Counted from the stretch's first letter, positions 8,229-17,609 are shown. The stretch is 64,000 bases of DNA from Alphaproteobacteria bacterium (GCA_028284045.1 JANQSN010000053.1:1-64000), one strand, 5' to 3'. Notes: generated from the letters alone by a model not told the origin. Numbers and translations are program-made.

Positions 8229-9614
8229 CTATGCGCGCGCTGCCAACGCCGCGTCAACGCGCGGGTCTGCGGCATGCTGGCGGTCGATCGCGGCGTCGAT
8301 GCTGTCGGCGAGGATGGTGGCGATCTGCTCGATCTCCGTCTCGCTCACGATGAAGGGTGGGGCGAGCAGCACGTGATCGCCGCGGCTGCCGTCGATGGTG
8401 CCGCCCATGGGGTAGCAGATCAGCCCGCGCGCCATCGCCTCGCGCTTGACCGCGGCGTGCAGCTTGGCCGCGGGGGGGAAGGGGGTCTTGCTGGCCCGGT
8501 CGGCCACCAGTTCCAGCCCCCAGAACAGGCCGCGCCCGCGAATGTCACCGACATGGCCGTGATCGCCGAGGCGCCGGTCCAGCGCCGCCTTCAGCGTGTC
8601 CCCTCGCGCGCGCACCCGCGCCAGCAGGCCGTCGCGGGCGATCACCCGCTGCACCGCCAAGGCGGCGGCACAGGCCGTCGCATGGCCCATATAGGTGTGG
8701 CCGTGCTGGAAGCTGCCGCTGCCTTGCGCGAACGCCCGGTAGATCTCGTCGGTCAGCAGCACGGCGCCGATCGGCTGGTAGCCCGCCCCCAGGCCCTTGG
8801 CGACGGCGATCAGATCGGGGGCGATGGCTTCCTGCTCGCAGGCGAACAGGGTGCCGGTGCGGCCCATGCCGCACATCACCTCGTCGAGGATCAGGAGGAT
8901 GCCGTAGCGGTCGCAGATCTCGCGGATCCGGGCGAAATAGCCGGGCACCGCCGGCACCGCACCGGCGGTCGCGCCGACCACCGGCTCCGCGACGAAGGCC
9001 ATGACCGTCTCCGGCCCCAGGCGGTGCACCGCCGCCTCCAGCTCGTCGGCGACCCGGCGGCCGTAGTCGGCCTCGCTCTCTTGCTCGCCGCGGTCGCGAT
9101 AGGCGTAGCAGGGCGCGATATGGGTGGCGTCGATCAAGAGCGGCCGGAACGGCTCCCGCCGCCAGGCATTGCCGCCGGCGGCCAGCGCGCCCAGCGTGTT
9201 GCCGTGATAGCTCTGGCGGCGGGCGATGATGTTGCGCCGTGCCGGCTGCCCGACCTCCAGGAAGTACTGGCGGGCCATCTTCAAGGCCGCCTCCACCGCC
9301 TCCGATCCGCCGGAGACGAAGTAGACGCGGTCGAGCCGGCTGCCGGGAATCTGCGCCGCCTGGTCGATCAGCGTGTCGGCCAGCGCCTCCATCTCCGGTG
9401 TGGTGAAGAAGCCGGTATGGGCGAAGGCGAGGCGGGCGGCCTGGTCGCGGATCGCGGCGATCACGTCCGGATGGCTGTGGCCGAGGCAGGACACCGCCGC
9501 CCCGCCCGAGGCGTCGAGATAGCGTCTGCCGCGGTCGTCGATGATGAAACAGCCGTCACCCCGCACGGCCGACGGTGGCGGTGCGCCGGTCGATCGATGC
9601 AGAACATGCGACAT
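8229..9614 (-). CDS. Class III PLP-dependent aminotransferase
   Basis: The 461-residue protein is full length for fold-type I class III aminotransferases. Recognisable parts are FIIDDRGRRYLDASGGAAV near the N-terminus, the cofactor phosphate site FVSGGSEAVEAALKMAR, the aromatic-glycine motif SYHGNTLGALAAGG, the cofactor aspartate in ILDEVMCGMGRTG and the Schiff-base lysine in AVAKGLGAGYQPIGAVL. It transfers an amino group between an omega-amino acid or amine and a keto acid in the cytoplasm. It precedes the TAXI receptor gene by about 100 bp on the same strand, so the transporter and aminotransferase may serve one catabolic pathway. That link is inferred from position only. Confidence 0.9.
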   Translation of the reverse strand: MSHVLHRSTGAPPPSAVRGDGCFIIDDRGRRYLDASGGAAVSCLGHSHPDVIAAIRDQAARLAFAHTGFFTTPEMEALADTLIDQAAQIPGSRLDRVYFVSGGSEAVEAALKMARQYFLEVGQPARRNIIARRQSYHGNTLGALAAGGNAWRREPFRPLLIDATHIAPCYAYRDRGEQESEADYGRRVADELEAAVHRLGPETVMAFVAEPVVGATAGAVPAVPGYFARIREICDRYGILLILDEVMCGMGRTGTLFACEQEAIAPDLIAVAKGLGAGYQPIGAVLLTDEIYRAFAQGSGSFQHGHTYMGHATACAAALAVQRVIARDGLLARVRARGDTLKAALDRRLGDHGHVGDIRGRGLFWGLELVADRASKTPFPPAAKLHAAVKREAMARGLICYPMGGTIDGSRGDHVLLAPPFIVSETEIEQIATILADSIDAAIDRQHAADPRVDAALAARA

Positions 9615-9662
9615 GAAACGGAACCTCGTTGGCGCGGGAAGACGGCCTTTTGTAGCAGCCCG

Positions 9663-10310
9663 TTAGGCGGTCGGCGGGTTGGCCAGCCAGTCGGCCTGAC
9701 CCTGCCGCAGGGTCCAAGTCACCAGGTCTTCCAGCACATCGTCGAGCGCCTCGTCCAGCGCCGTCACCACGGCGTCGACGTCGCGGGAGGTGGCCTGCCC
9801 GATCTGCAAGAAGGTCTCTCCGGCGATGATGTTGCGACCCTCCGCCCGCACCAGCTTCGCATTGACCGCGACATGCACCTGAGGCAGGCCCCCCTGCATC
9901 AGCTCCGCCTGCAGTTCCCGCAACTCCGACTTCAAGATGAAGTCGGCGCGAAGGCCCAAGCTCTGGCGCCCGATGGAGACGATGCGCCCGCTGTTCTCGA
10001 AGCTTTCGATCATCAGCGTCTGCACCATCAGCGGCGCCCGGTCGGTCCAGGCCGCATTGGCGAAGTAGTCGAGCGTCGTCGCCGTCTGCCGCACCGGGAT
10101 GCGCGGGCTGTCGAGGCCGGCGGCGGCCCCCGGCGGCTCGACCAGAAGCTGCCACTCGACCGACGGCATCGTCTCGTCATAGGTGCTCTTGGGCGAGAGC
10201 GTGTAGAGCTGCGGCGGCTCCGGCCGCAGGATGGATCCGCAGCCGCCCACCGTCAGGCCGCCGAGGGCGGAAAGGCCGAGCCCGAGGAGCCCGTCACGAC
10301 GGCTAATCAA
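9663..10310 (-). CDS. ABC-type transport auxiliary lipoprotein (PqiC/LetC-like)
   Basis: The 215-residue protein begins with MISRRD and a hydrophobic stretch ending in GLTVGGCGS, a lipobox whose cysteine (about residue 24) would be lipidated. After it comes LYTLSPKSTY and a beta-rich domain typical of the auxiliary lipoproteins that accompany MlaE/MlaF/MlaD importers. It probably sits in the outer or inner leaflet facing the periplasm and links MCE rings to the outer membrane. It overlaps the upstream mlaD-like gene by 8 nt and is the last gene of the four-gene operon 13327-9663. Confidence 0.85.
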   Translation of the reverse strand: MISRRDGLLGLGLSALGGLTVGGCGSILRPEPPQLYTLSPKSTYDETMPSVEWQLLVEPPGAAAGLDSPRIPVRQTATTLDYFANAAWTDRAPLMVQTLMIESFENSGRIVSIGRQSLGLRADFILKSELRELQAELMQGGLPQVHVAVNAKLVRAEGRNIIAGETFLQIGQATSRDVDAVVTALDEALDDVLEDLVTWTLRQGQADWLANPPTA

Positions 10311-11292
10311 AGACCACCCCCTGATCGCTGTCGCCGAACAGCAGGTTGGGCGTGTCGCCCTGTTGCAGGCGCACCACCAGCCGCGACAGGCTCTGCGCCA
10401 GGAGCCGCAGCTCCGACAGGGTCAGCGTCACCTCCTGCAATCCGACATTGGTGAATTCGCGCAATCCGGGGCGGGTTTCCTCCACCAGCAGGGCGAGCTG
10501 GCCGGCCGCGCCCTCGAAGGACTGCGACAGGGCGCGGAACTCCCCGGTGGTGGCCGCCACCTCGTCGCCCAGCCGCGCGGCCTCCGCGTCGACCGTCTCC
10601 AGCAGGCCGGCGGTGCGCTCGGCGATCGCGGTCACCTGGTCGCCGGCTTCGACCACCAACTCGTCGACATGGGTCATCACCAGGTTGGTGCGCGCCAGGG
10701 TCTCCGAGATCGCCTCGCGGTTCTCCGCGATGGCTTCGGCGATGCTCTGCACGCTGACCAGGATCTCGGTGATCGCCTGCTGGTTCTCCGGGCTGACGAA
10801 GCCGCGGGCGTCGCGCATCAGCAGGGTCGCTTCTTCGAGCAGCTGCGGCAGGGAGGAGACGACGGCCCCGATGGTCGCCGGCGGCGCGGACGGGATGACG
10901 GGGAAGTCCGCGCCCGGCGCCGCCTCAATGGGCTGGTCGCCGCTGCCGGGCTGGATCTCCACGAAGGCGCCGCCGGTCAGGCCGGCCTGGGCCAGGGTCG
11001 CGACGCTGCCGCTGACGATGGGGGTGCCCGGCGCCAGCTCCAGCCGGGCGCGGATGCGCTGGGCGTCGCCTTCGTCGAAGCCAAGCTCCGTCACCGCGCC
11101 GACGGGGATGCCGTTCAGCCGCACCTGGCTGCCGGCCTGCAGGCCGGTGACGGAGCCGGTGAAGTAGGTGAGATAGACGTTCTCCCCCTCCTCATAGCTG
11201 GTGGCCGTCAGCCACGCGATGAAGCCGAGGAAGGCGAAGGTCAGGATCAGGACGAACATCCCGACCGCGACATATCCGGCGCGGGTTTCCAA
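10303..11292 (-). CDS. MlaD-family MCE domain lipid-binding protein
   Basis: The protein has 329 residues. One N-terminal membrane helix (VGMFVLILTFAFLGFIAWL, about 10-28) anchors it in the inner membrane. An MCE domain follows (VYLTYFTGSVTGLQAGSQVR, VPVGAV-type loop, LEIAPGTPIV-like strand). The C-terminal half is a long alpha-helical region (about 150-320) with repeated Ser/Glu/Thr-rich heptads, likely a coiled coil. It binds phospholipid or another lipid between the ABC complex and the outer membrane. It lies 26 bp downstream of the ATPase gene and overlaps the lipoprotein gene. Confidence 0.88.
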   Translation of the reverse strand: METRAGYVAVGMFVLILTFAFLGFIAWLTATSYEEGENVYLTYFTGSVTGLQAGSQVRLNGIPVGAVTELGFDEGDAQRIRARLELAPGTPIVSGSVATLAQAGLTGGAFVEIQPGSGDQPIEAAPGADFPVIPSAPPATIGAVVSSLPQLLEEATLLMRDARGFVSPENQQAITEILVSVQSIAEAIAENREAISETLARTNLVMTHVDELVVEAGDQVTAIAERTAGLLETVDAEAARLGDEVAATTGEFRALSQSFEGAAGQLALLVEETRPGLREFTNVGLQEVTLTLSELRLLAQSLSRLVVRLQQGDTPNLLFGDSDQGVVFD

Positions 11293-11318
11293 GGGCAGGT
11301 GTCCCGGTCAGCCGCCGG

Positions 11319-12164
11319 TCAGCCGATCGTCGTCGGGTCGGCGGAAGCCGCACCGGCGGGCGTCGGCCCATCCAAGGCGGCGCGGCCGCGGGGGCCGTGG
11401 AAATAGCTGCGGATCCACGGATGCGGATGCTCAAGCAGGGTTTCCATGGTGTCGACGACGATCTTCCGGTCGATCAAGACCGCAATACGGTCGCAGATCG
11501 CGTGCAGGCTGTCGAGGTCATGGGTCACCATGAACACCGTCAAGTTGAGGCTGCGCGACAGATCGCCGATCAAATCGTCGAACGCCGCCGCGCCGATCGG
11601 ATCGAGGCCGGCCGTCGGCTCGTCCAACAGGATCAGCGGTGGGTCCAGCGCCAGCGCGCGCGCCAGCCCGGCCCGTTTGCGCATCCCGCCGGAGAGCTGG
11701 GAGGGCAGCTTGGTTGCGGCGTCCGCCGGCAGGCCGACCATGCCGATCTTGATGCGGGCGATGTCGTCCATCAGCGCGCGCGACAGCTTCAGATGCCGGC
11801 GCAGCGGGACCTGGATGTTCTGCGCGACGGTCATCCCGCTGAACAGCGCGCCGTCCTGGAAGAGGACGCCCCAATTGCGCTGCATGCGCCTGAGCCCGGC
11901 GGCGCCGAGGCGCGCGGTGTCCTGGCCGAACACCTCGATCGCGCCGGCCGACGGCCGCATCAGGCCGATGACCTCGCGCAGCAGCACGGATTTGCCGGTG
12001 CCGGAGCCGCCGACGATGCCGATGATCTCGCCGCGCCGGACATCCAGGTCGAGGCCGTCATGCACCACCTGCGCGCCGAACCGCGTCACCAGGCCGCGCA
12101 CGCGGATCGCCACCGCGCCGCCGGGGGCGCTGGGGGTGCCGGGGGCGTGGGCGGGCGCGCTCAT
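11319..12164 (-). CDS. ABC transporter ATPase, MlaF-like
   Basis: The 281-residue ATPase has Walker A GGSGTGKSVLL, Q-loop in WGVLFQDGALF, the family-typical signature LSGGMRKRAGLARAL (the Mla variant of LSGGQ), Walker B LILLDEPTAGLDP and the switch histidine in VMVTHDL-like sequence. It powers lipid transport with the MlaE-like permease. The ATG at 12164 overlaps the permease stop by 4 nt (ATGA), indicating translational coupling; longer readings upstream lie inside the permease gene and are rejected. The C-terminal tail after the switch region is alanine/proline rich and probably disordered. Confidence 0.93.
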   Translation of the reverse strand: MSAPAHAPGTPSAPGGAVAIRVRGLVTRFGAQVVHDGLDLDVRRGEIIGIVGGSGTGKSVLLREVIGLMRPSAGAIEVFGQDTARLGAAGLRRMQRNWGVLFQDGALFSGMTVAQNIQVPLRRHLKLSRALMDDIARIKIGMVGLPADAATKLPSQLSGGMRKRAGLARALALDPPLILLDEPTAGLDPIGAAAFDDLIGDLSRSLNLTVFMVTHDLDSLHAICDRIAVLIDRKIVVDTMETLLEHPHPWIRSYFHGPRGRAALDGPTPAGAASADPTTIG

Positions 12165-13327
12165 CCGAATCCCACCTGGGCGAAGACGACGGAGAAGGCG
12201 GCATCCAGCAGGATGACCAGGAACAGCGAGACGACCACCGACCGGGTGGTCAGATGGCCGACGCTCTCCGCGCTGCCGGTCACCCGGAAGCCCTGGTAGC
12301 AGCCGACCAGCGCGATGGTGAAGGCGAAGACCGGCGCCTTGGCCATGCCGATCCAGAAATGCGCCGGGTTCACCGCCGACTGCAATTGCGCCAGGAAGTT
12401 GCCGAAGCTCATGTCCAGTACGAACTGCCCCATCGCCGCCCCGCCGAACAGCCCGGCCATCGAGGCGAAGAAGGCCAGGAGCGGCATCACCAGGATCAGC
12501 GCCAGCACCCGGGGGACCACCAGGACCTCGCCGGGATCGAGGCCGATGGTGCGCATGGCGTCGACCTCCTGATTGACGATCATCGTGCCGATCTGGGCGG
12601 TGAAGGCCGATCCCGAACGCCCTGCCACGATGATCGCCGTGATCAGCACGCCCAGCTCGCGGAACACGCTGACGCCCACCAGGTTGACCACCAGCATCTC
12701 CGCCCCGAAGCGGCGAAGCTGGAAGGCGCCCTGATAGGCGATGACGATGCCGAGCAGGAACCCCAGCAGCCCGACGATCGGCAGGGCGTTGAGGCCGGTG
12801 TACTGCATGTGGTGGACGACGCTGGTCCAGCGGATGCGCCGCGGGTCGGCGAGCACGACGCCCAGCTTGACGACGATGTAGCCGAGGAAGGAGATGAGCG
12901 CGCCCGCCTCCGCGGCGATGGCGACGGCCCAGCGGCCGACCCCTTCCGTCAGCTCCACCCATCGCGGGGGGCGGTCGGGTTCCATATCGCAGTCGACATG
13001 GGCGCGGCGAACCTGGTCGAGCAGGGGACGCCGGCTCTCCGCGACACCGACCAGTTCCACCGCCGCCCCGCCGCGCCGCAGCCGGTCGGCGAAGCGGTGA
13101 ACCAGCCAGGCGCCACTGGTGTCCAAGGCCTCCAGCGCCGCCAGGTCGAGTTCGATCGGCTCAGCCGGCCGCGGCGGGTCGATCCGCGCCAGCTCGCGGT
13201 CCAGCCGGCCGGCCTCGGCGATGGTCCAGGCGCCGCCCAGATGGACGCGCCAGGGCCGCGCGCCGGCATCGGGGCGCGCCCAGGCGCGCGCCGGGCCGGC
13301 GTTGCCCGCGTTGTCGTGGGCGATCAT
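12161..13327 (-). CDS. MlaE-family lipid ABC permease with N-terminal STAS domain
   Basis: The 388-residue protein has two parts. Residues about 25-120 form a STAS-like domain (LDLAALEALDTSGAWLV is the anti-sigma-antagonist-type strand-helix). Residues about 140-385 form the MlaE permease, with VGLLGFLLGIVIAYQGAFQL, the family motif AGRSGSAFTAQIGTM and GGAAMGQFVL. The separate MlaB subunit of E. coli is therefore fused to the permease here, a common arrangement in Alphaproteobacteria. It is the first gene of an operon followed by the ATPase, the MCE protein and the lipoprotein. Role: trafficking of phospholipids or similar lipids across the envelope. Confidence 0.93.
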   Translation of the reverse strand: MIAHDNAGNAGPARAWARPDAGARPWRVHLGGAWTIAEAGRLDRELARIDPPRPAEPIELDLAALEALDTSGAWLVHRFADRLRRGGAAVELVGVAESRRPLLDQVRRAHVDCDMEPDRPPRWVELTEGVGRWAVAIAAEAGALISFLGYIVVKLGVVLADPRRIRWTSVVHHMQYTGLNALPIVGLLGFLLGIVIAYQGAFQLRRFGAEMLVVNLVGVSVFRELGVLITAIIVAGRSGSAFTAQIGTMIVNQEVDAMRTIGLDPGEVLVVPRVLALILVMPLLAFFASMAGLFGGAAMGQFVLDMSFGNFLAQLQSAVNPAHFWIGMAKAPVFAFTIALVGCYQGFRVTGSAESVGHLTTRSVVVSLFLVILLDAAFSVVFAQVGFG

Positions 13328-13365
13328 CGTCCCGGGCGGCCCAGCCCGGATCGCCGTTCAAAGGC

Positions 13366-13388
13366 CCCTCCCCCTTGATGGGGGAGGG
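13366..13388. repeat. Palindromic repeat CCCTCCCCC-TTGAT-GGGGGAGGG, copy A
   Basis: A perfect 9-bp stem with a TTGAT loop lies just upstream of the mlaE-like gene. A second copy in inverted orientation is at 13514-13536. Such C/G-run palindromes are dispersed in the intergenic DNA of many GC-rich Alphaproteobacteria. Confidence 0.65.
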
Positions 13389-13513
13389 TTCGGGAGGGGG
13401 TGATGGCGTCACGGCCTTCTTCTCGCGCCGCAACGTTCGTGTCCGTCGGACGGCGGCTTGGGCAGGGTGTTTCTTCACCCGCCTCGGCCACCGGCACGAT
13501 CACCCCCACCCAA

Positions 13514-13536
13514 CCCTCCCCCATCAAGGGGGAGGG
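13514..13536. repeat. Palindromic repeat CCCTCCCCC-ATCAA-GGGGGAGGG, copy B
   Basis: It has the same 9-bp arms as copy A, with the complementary loop ATCAA, so the two copies are inverted relative to each other about 125 bp apart (a BIME-like pair). Flanks are also partly similar (CACCCCCACCCAACC here, GGTTCGGGAGGGGGTGAT next to copy A). Confidence 0.65.
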
Positions 13537-13720
13537 CTCCACAAGGCTGCGGCGATGAACGTCAATCGAACCGGGCCCGGAAGGCCCGCGATGCGGCGGA
13601 TTGCCCCGCGCGTCGATTGCGTTTCGGTCGTCAGCCGATAGGATGGCGAGCCTTCGGCGCCCGACGACCGGGGCACGGCAATCAAGGCGACCGGGACGTG
13701 AACCGGCGATGGGGGCTGAC

Positions 13721-14236
13721 ATGGATCTGAAGCACCATATTCGCGGCATCCCGGATTTCCCCAAACCGGGCATCCTGTTCTACGACATTTCGACGCTGAT
13801 CAGTCATCCCGAGGCGTGGCGCCACACCATCGAACGGATGGCGGAGCGCATTCGCCCCTTCGCGCCGGAGCGCCTGGTGGCGATCGAGAGCCGCGGGTTC
13901 CTGACCGCGGCACCGCTCGCCTACATGCTGGGCTGCGGGTTCGTCATGGTGCGCAAGAAGGGTAAGCTGCCCGGCCACGTCGTCCCACATTCCTACGCGT
14001 TGGAGTATGGCACCGACACCATCGAAATCCAGGCCGACGGCGTCGGCGAAGGCCAACGCGTGGTGGTGCTGGACGATCTGTTGGCGACCGGCGGCACGCT
14101 GAGCGCGACCGTGTCGCTGTTGCGCAAGCTCGGCGCCGACGTTGCCGGGGCGGGCTGCATCATCGAGCTGACCTTCCTGGAAGGACGCTCGAAGCTGGAC
14201 GTGCCGATTGAGACGCTGGTGGCGTATGACTCGTGA
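13721..14236 (+). CDS. apt: Adenine phosphoribosyltransferase
   Basis: The 171-residue length is standard for Apt. The N-terminus [20 protein letters not shown] and the PRPP-binding loop [14 protein letters not shown] (about 112-125) are diagnostic; ESRGF is the substrate-side loop. It converts adenine plus PRPP to AMP in the cytoplasm (purine salvage). The ATG at 13721 follows GGGGG 5 nt upstream; a longer reading starting at 13601 has no Apt homology in its extra part. It stands just before the UDP-sugar cassette, probably by chance. Confidence 0.95.
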   Translation: MDLKHHIRGIPDFPKPGILFYDISTLISHPEAWRHTIERMAERIRPFAPERLVAIESRGFLTAAPLAYMLGCGFVMVRKKGKLPGHVVPHSYALEYGTDTIEIQADGVGEGQRVVVLDDLLATGGTLSATVSLLRKLGADVAGAGCIIELTFLEGRSKLDVPIETLVAYDS

Positions 14237-14282
14237 TAACGGTCACGGCGGATCGGTGAACGCGGAAAGTCGATAGAGCGCG

Positions 14283-15230
14283 ATGGGGAAGAGATTCGGG
14301 TTGATCGGGGCCGCGGGGTTCGTCGCGCCGCGCCACATGCGGGCGATCTCGGAACTCGGGCATGAGCTCGTCGCCATCCTCGATCCCCACGACGCCGTCG
14401 GCGTGATCGACCAGTTTGCTCCCGAGGCGGAGTTCTTCCGCGAGTTCGAGCGGTTCGACCGGCATGTCGACAAGCTGCGGCGCCAAGGCCGCCGGCTCGA
14501 CTACATGTCGATCTGCTCGCCGAACTACCTGCACGACAGCCATATCCGCTTCGCGCTGCGCGCCGGGCTCGATGTGGTGTGCGAGAAGCCGACGGTCCTG
14601 AACCCGTGGAACATCGATGCGCTCGCCGATATCGAGGCGGAGACGGGCCATCGCGTCGACACCATCCTGCAGCTTCGCCTGCATCCCAATGTGCAGGCCC
14701 TGCGCGAGACGGTGATGGCGGCGCCGCCCGACGGCCGCCATCGGGTGACGCTGAATTACGTCACCGGGCGCGGGCAGTGGTACGACCGGTCCTGGAAGGG
14801 CGATGTGGAGAAGTCCGGCGGGATTCTGACGAACATCGGCATCCATCTGTTCGACTTGCTGATCCATCTGTTCGGCCCGGTGCGGGACTGGCGGGTGGAC
14901 ACCAACGCAGCCCGCCGCGCCGCCGGGGCGCTGACGCTGGCGCGGGCGGATGTCGACTGGCTGTTGTCGATCGACCTGGCGGATTTGCCGGCACAGACGC
15001 CGGCGGGCCAGACCACCTATCGCTGCCTCGACGTCGACGGCACCCAGCTCGAATTCTCCAAGCTGTTCACCGATCTGCACACGGAGAGCTATCGGCGCAT
15101 CCTGGCCGGTGAGGGGTTCCGCCTCGACGCGGTGCGGCCGTCGATCGAGCTGGTGGCGGCGATGCGCCATGCGCCGGACGGCGCCACCGCGGCCGATGCC
15201 CCGCCGTCCCGCCGGGCGGCGAGGGCATGA
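14283..15230 (+). CDS. Gfo/Idh/MocA oxidoreductase, WbpB/WlbA-like (UDP-GlcNAcA 3-dehydrogenase)
   Basis: The 315-residue protein has an N-terminal NAD-binding fold ([18 protein letters not shown]), the nucleotide-sugar oxidoreductase motif [13 protein letters not shown] (Lys about 102) and a C-terminal half with [16 protein letters not shown] and [15 protein letters not shown]. These match WbpB/WlbA enzymes that oxidise C3 of UDP-N-acetylglucosaminuronic acid. The next two genes encode the expected N-acetyltransferase and aminotransferase, which strengthens the call. The stop overlaps the next start by 4 nt. Product: a 3-keto sugar for synthesis of a 2,3-diamino uronic acid used in surface polysaccharide. 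Confidence 0.85.
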   Translation: MGKRFGLIGAAGFVAPRHMRAISELGHELVAILDPHDAVGVIDQFAPEAEFFREFERFDRHVDKLRRQGRRLDYMSICSPNYLHDSHIRFALRAGLDVVCEKPTVLNPWNIDALADIEAETGHRVDTILQLRLHPNVQALRETVMAAPPDGRHRVTLNYVTGRGQWYDRSWKGDVEKSGGILTNIGIHLFDLLIHLFGPVRDWRVDTNAARRAAGALTLARADVDWLLSIDLADLPAQTPAGQTTYRCLDVDGTQLEFSKLFTDLHTESYRRILAGEGFRLDAVRPSIELVAAMRHAPDGATAADAPPSRRAARA

Positions 15231-15832
15231 CGACGGCGCGCGGGACCGAGGCGGCGGACGACCTGCCCGGGGTCTTCGTCCATGAGAGTGCCTATGTCGA
15301 CCGGCCGGTGACGATCGGTGTGGGCACGCGCATCTGGCATTTCGTGCATGTGCTGGCCGGCGCGCAGATCGGCCGGGACTGCGTGCTCGGGCAGAACGTC
15401 ATGGTCGCCGGCGACGCGGTGATCGGCGACCGGGTGAAGATCCAGAACAATGTCAGCGTCTATGGCGGCGTGATCCTGGAAGACGGGGTCTTCTGCGGTC
15501 CGTCGGCGGTCTTCACCAATGTCGTCAACCCGCGCGCGGAGATCGAGCGCAAGGCCGAGTTCCGCCGGACGCGGGTACGGCGCGGCGCCACCATCGGCGC
15601 CAATGCGACGATCGTGTGCGGCGCCACCATCGGCGCCTACGCCTTCATCGGGGCCGGTGCCGTCGTGGTCGGCGACGTGCCGGATTATGCGCTGATGACC
15701 GGGGTGCCGGCGCGCAGAACCGGCTGGTTCAGCCGGGCGGGCGCGCGGTTGGGTTCCGACCTGGTCTGCCCGATCGACGGCAGCCGCTATCGCCTGGCGG
15801 ATGGCGGCCATCTGGAGGCGGCGACGCCATGA
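15227..15832 (+). CDS. Left-handed beta-helix N-acetyltransferase, WbpD-like
   Basis: The 201-residue protein consists of hexapeptide repeats (about residues 20-160: [70 protein letters not shown]). It closely follows the WbpD/WlbB pattern of UDP-2-acetamido-3-amino-2,3-dideoxy-glucuronate N-acetyltransferases, including NNVSVYGGV and [16 protein letters not shown] short C-terminal extension ([12 protein letters not shown]) looks like the usual tail. It is coupled to the oxidoreductase before and the aminotransferase after it by 4-nt overlaps. It would use acetyl-CoA in the cytoplasm. Confidence 0.87.
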   Translation: MTTARGTEAADDLPGVFVHESAYVDRPVTIGVGTRIWHFVHVLAGAQIGRDCVLGQNVMVAGDAVIGDRVKIQNNVSVYGGVILEDGVFCGPSAVFTNVVNPRAEIERKAEFRRTRVRRGATIGANATIVCGATIGAYAFIGAGAVVVGDVPDYALMTGVPARRTGWFSRAGARLGSDLVCPIDGSRYRLADGGHLEAATP

Positions 15833-16968
15833 CCCTGGCCGCGGCGGCCATGGCGGACCGCATACCGCTGATCGACCTCGCCGCCCAGCGCGCGCGCATC
15901 GGTCCGGCCATCGATGCCGCGGTGGCCCGGGTGCACGCCCATGGGCAGTACATCCTGGGGCCCGAGGTCGCCGCCTTGGAGTCGGCCCTGGCGGCCTTTG
16001 TCGGCGCCGGCCACTGCGTAACCTGCGCCAACGGAACGGACGCCTTGGTGCTGGCGCTGAAGGCTTTGGGCATCGGCCCCGGCGACGGCGTGATCGTGCC
16101 GGCCTTCACCTTCATCGCGACCGCCGAGGCGGTGGTGCTGGCCGGCGGCGTTCCCGTCTTCGCCGATGTCCGGCCGGCCACCTTCGACCTCGACCCGTCC
16201 GGCTTGGGCCCGGCGATCGCCGCGGCGCGGGCCGCCGGCGTGCGGGCCCGGGCGGTCATCCCGGTCGACCTGTTCGGCCTGCCGGCGGACTACGACGCGA
16301 TCGCCGATGCGGCCCCCGGCCTGGCGATCGTGGGCGACGCCGCGCAGAGCCTGGGCGGTGCGCGGTCGGGCCGGTCGGCCGGCACGCTCGCCCCCGTCAC
16401 CACGACCAGCTTCTTTCCCACGAAGCCGCTCGGCTGCTACGGCGATGGCGGGGCGATCTTCACCGACGATGCGGACGCCGCTCAGGTGCTGCGATCGCTG
16501 CGCAGCCATGGCGCCGGCACGTCCAAGTACGACAATGTGCGTATCGGCACGAACAGTCGCCTCGACACGCTGCAGGCGGCAATTCTGCTGGAGAAGCTGA
16601 AGGTCCTGCCCGACGAGTTGGCCGCCCGGCGGTCGATTGCCGGGCGCTATGCCGCGGGACTGGGCAACTGGGTCGGCTGCCCGGTCGTGCCCGAGGGGGC
16701 AGAGAGCGCCTGGGCGCTCTACACGGTGCAATCCGACCGGCGCGCGGCGATCGCCGCGGCGGCGGCGGCGAACGGCGTCGCGACCGCGATCTATTACTCG
16801 GTGCCGTTGCATTGCCAGCCGGCCTATCGCGGGTATCCGCGCGCGTCCGCCCGGCTTGCGGTGGCCGAGCGGCTCGGCGACACGGTCTTGAGCCTGCCGA
16901 TGCACCCTTACCTGTCGCCCGACGCGCAGGACCGCGTGATCGCCGTCGTCGGCGATGCCGCCGGCTGA
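15829..16968 (+). CDS. DegT/DnrJ/EryC1/StrS aminotransferase, WbpE-like
   Basis: The 379-residue PLP enzyme of the sugar aminotransferase family starts [20 protein letters not shown] and carries [15 protein letters not shown] (cofactor phosphate site), [17 protein letters not shown] (cofactor Asp) and [20 protein letters not shown] (Schiff-base Lys). It would aminate the 3-keto intermediate made by the preceding oxidoreductase. The ATG at 15829 overlaps the preceding stop as ATGA. The next gene, mobA, overlaps its end by 14 nt. No wbpI-type epimerase or glycosyltransferase is adjacent, so the sugar must be used by genes elsewhere. Confidence 0.9.
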   Translation: MTLAAAAMADRIPLIDLAAQRARIGPAIDAAVARVHAHGQYILGPEVAALESALAAFVGAGHCVTCANGTDALVLALKALGIGPGDGVIVPAFTFIATAEAVVLAGGVPVFADVRPATFDLDPSGLGPAIAAARAAGVRARAVIPVDLFGLPADYDAIADAAPGLAIVGDAAQSLGGARSGRSAGTLAPVTTTSFFPTKPLGCYGDGGAIFTDDADAAQVLRSLRSHGAGTSKYDNVRIGTNSRLDTLQAAILLEKLKVLPDELAARRSIAGRYAAGLGNWVGCPVVPEGAESAWALYTVQSDRRAAIAAAAAANGVATAIYYSVPLHCQPAYRGYPRASARLAVAERLGDTVLSLPMHPYLSPDAQDRVIAVVGDAAG

Positions 16969-17599
16969 GATGGGGCGGGCGTCGGACGCGCCGGCGCTGG
17001 GCGTCATCCTGGCCGGCGGGGAGGCGCGGCGGCTCGGCGGCGGCGACAAGGGCCGGCTGGCCTTAGCCGGCGGGTCCGTGCTGGACGCCGTGATCCGGCG
17101 CTTCGCTCCCCAGGTCGATCCCCTGATCCTCAATGCCAACGGCGATGTTGCGCGCTTCGCCGATACCGGCCTGCCGGTCGTGCCCGATCCGGTCGCCGCC
17201 GGCATGGGGCCGTTGGCCGGCGTGCTCGCGGCGCTGGAGTGGGCGCGGGCATATTGTCCGGCGGCCGAGCATCTGGTCAGCGTGCCCACCGATGCGCCGT
17301 TCCTGCCCGCCGATCTGGTTCCCCGGCTCCGCGACGCGGCGCAACAGGCTGACACGCCCCTCGCCTGTGCGGAGTCGGGCGGGCGGTTGCACCCGGTGGT
17401 CGCGCTGTGGCCGGTGGCCCTGGCCGACCGGCTGCGGGCGGACCTGGTGCAGCACGGGGCTCGCCGCGTCGATCGGTGGCAGCGCGATCAGGGCCTGGCC
17501 GTCGTGAGCTTCTCGACGGATCCCGTCGATCCGTTCCTCAACATCAACGCGCCGGAGGATCTGGCGGCCGCCCGGCGATGGGCAGGCGGGGACACCTGA
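16955..17599 (+). CDS. mobA: Molybdenum cofactor guanylyltransferase
   Basis: The 214-residue nucleotidyltransferase has the signature VILAGGEARRLGGGDKGRLA (about 17-36), the magnesium-site DAPF (VSVPTDAPFLP) and the C-terminal LNINAPEDLAAARR, all typical of MobA. It attaches GMP to molybdopterin to form the bis-MGD cofactor. It overlaps the aminotransferase gene by 14 nt, so it may be co-transcribed with the sugar cassette although the functions are unrelated. A start at the internal ATG (16970) is possible and would shorten it by five residues. Confidence 0.92.
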   Translation: MPPAEMGRASDAPALGVILAGGEARRLGGGDKGRLALAGGSVLDAVIRRFAPQVDPLILNANGDVARFADTGLPVVPDPVAAGMGPLAGVLAALEWARAYCPAAEHLVSVPTDAPFLPADLVPRLRDAAQQADTPLACAESGGRLHPVVALWPVALADRLRADLVQHGARRVDRWQRDQGLAVVSFSTDPVDPFLNINAPEDLAAARRWAGGDT

Positions 17600-17609
17600 A
17601 GGGGGGGAC

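Larger units (their letters stand above)
13328..13720. other. Divergent intergenic region between mlaE-like gene and apt
   Basis: The 393 bp hold the inverted pair of palindromic repeats and, on either side, ordinary GC-rich sequence without a convincing gene. The promoters of the lipid-transport operon (leftward) and of apt (rightward) must lie here; no clear sigma-70 boxes stand out. Confidence 0.55.

Noticed and set aside
6951-10454. A 1167-codon plus-strand open frame
   Set aside because: It is antisense to the TAXI receptor, aminotransferase and lipoprotein genes, has Arg/Gly/Asp-rich low-information sequence and no family motif. High GC makes long antisense frames common here.
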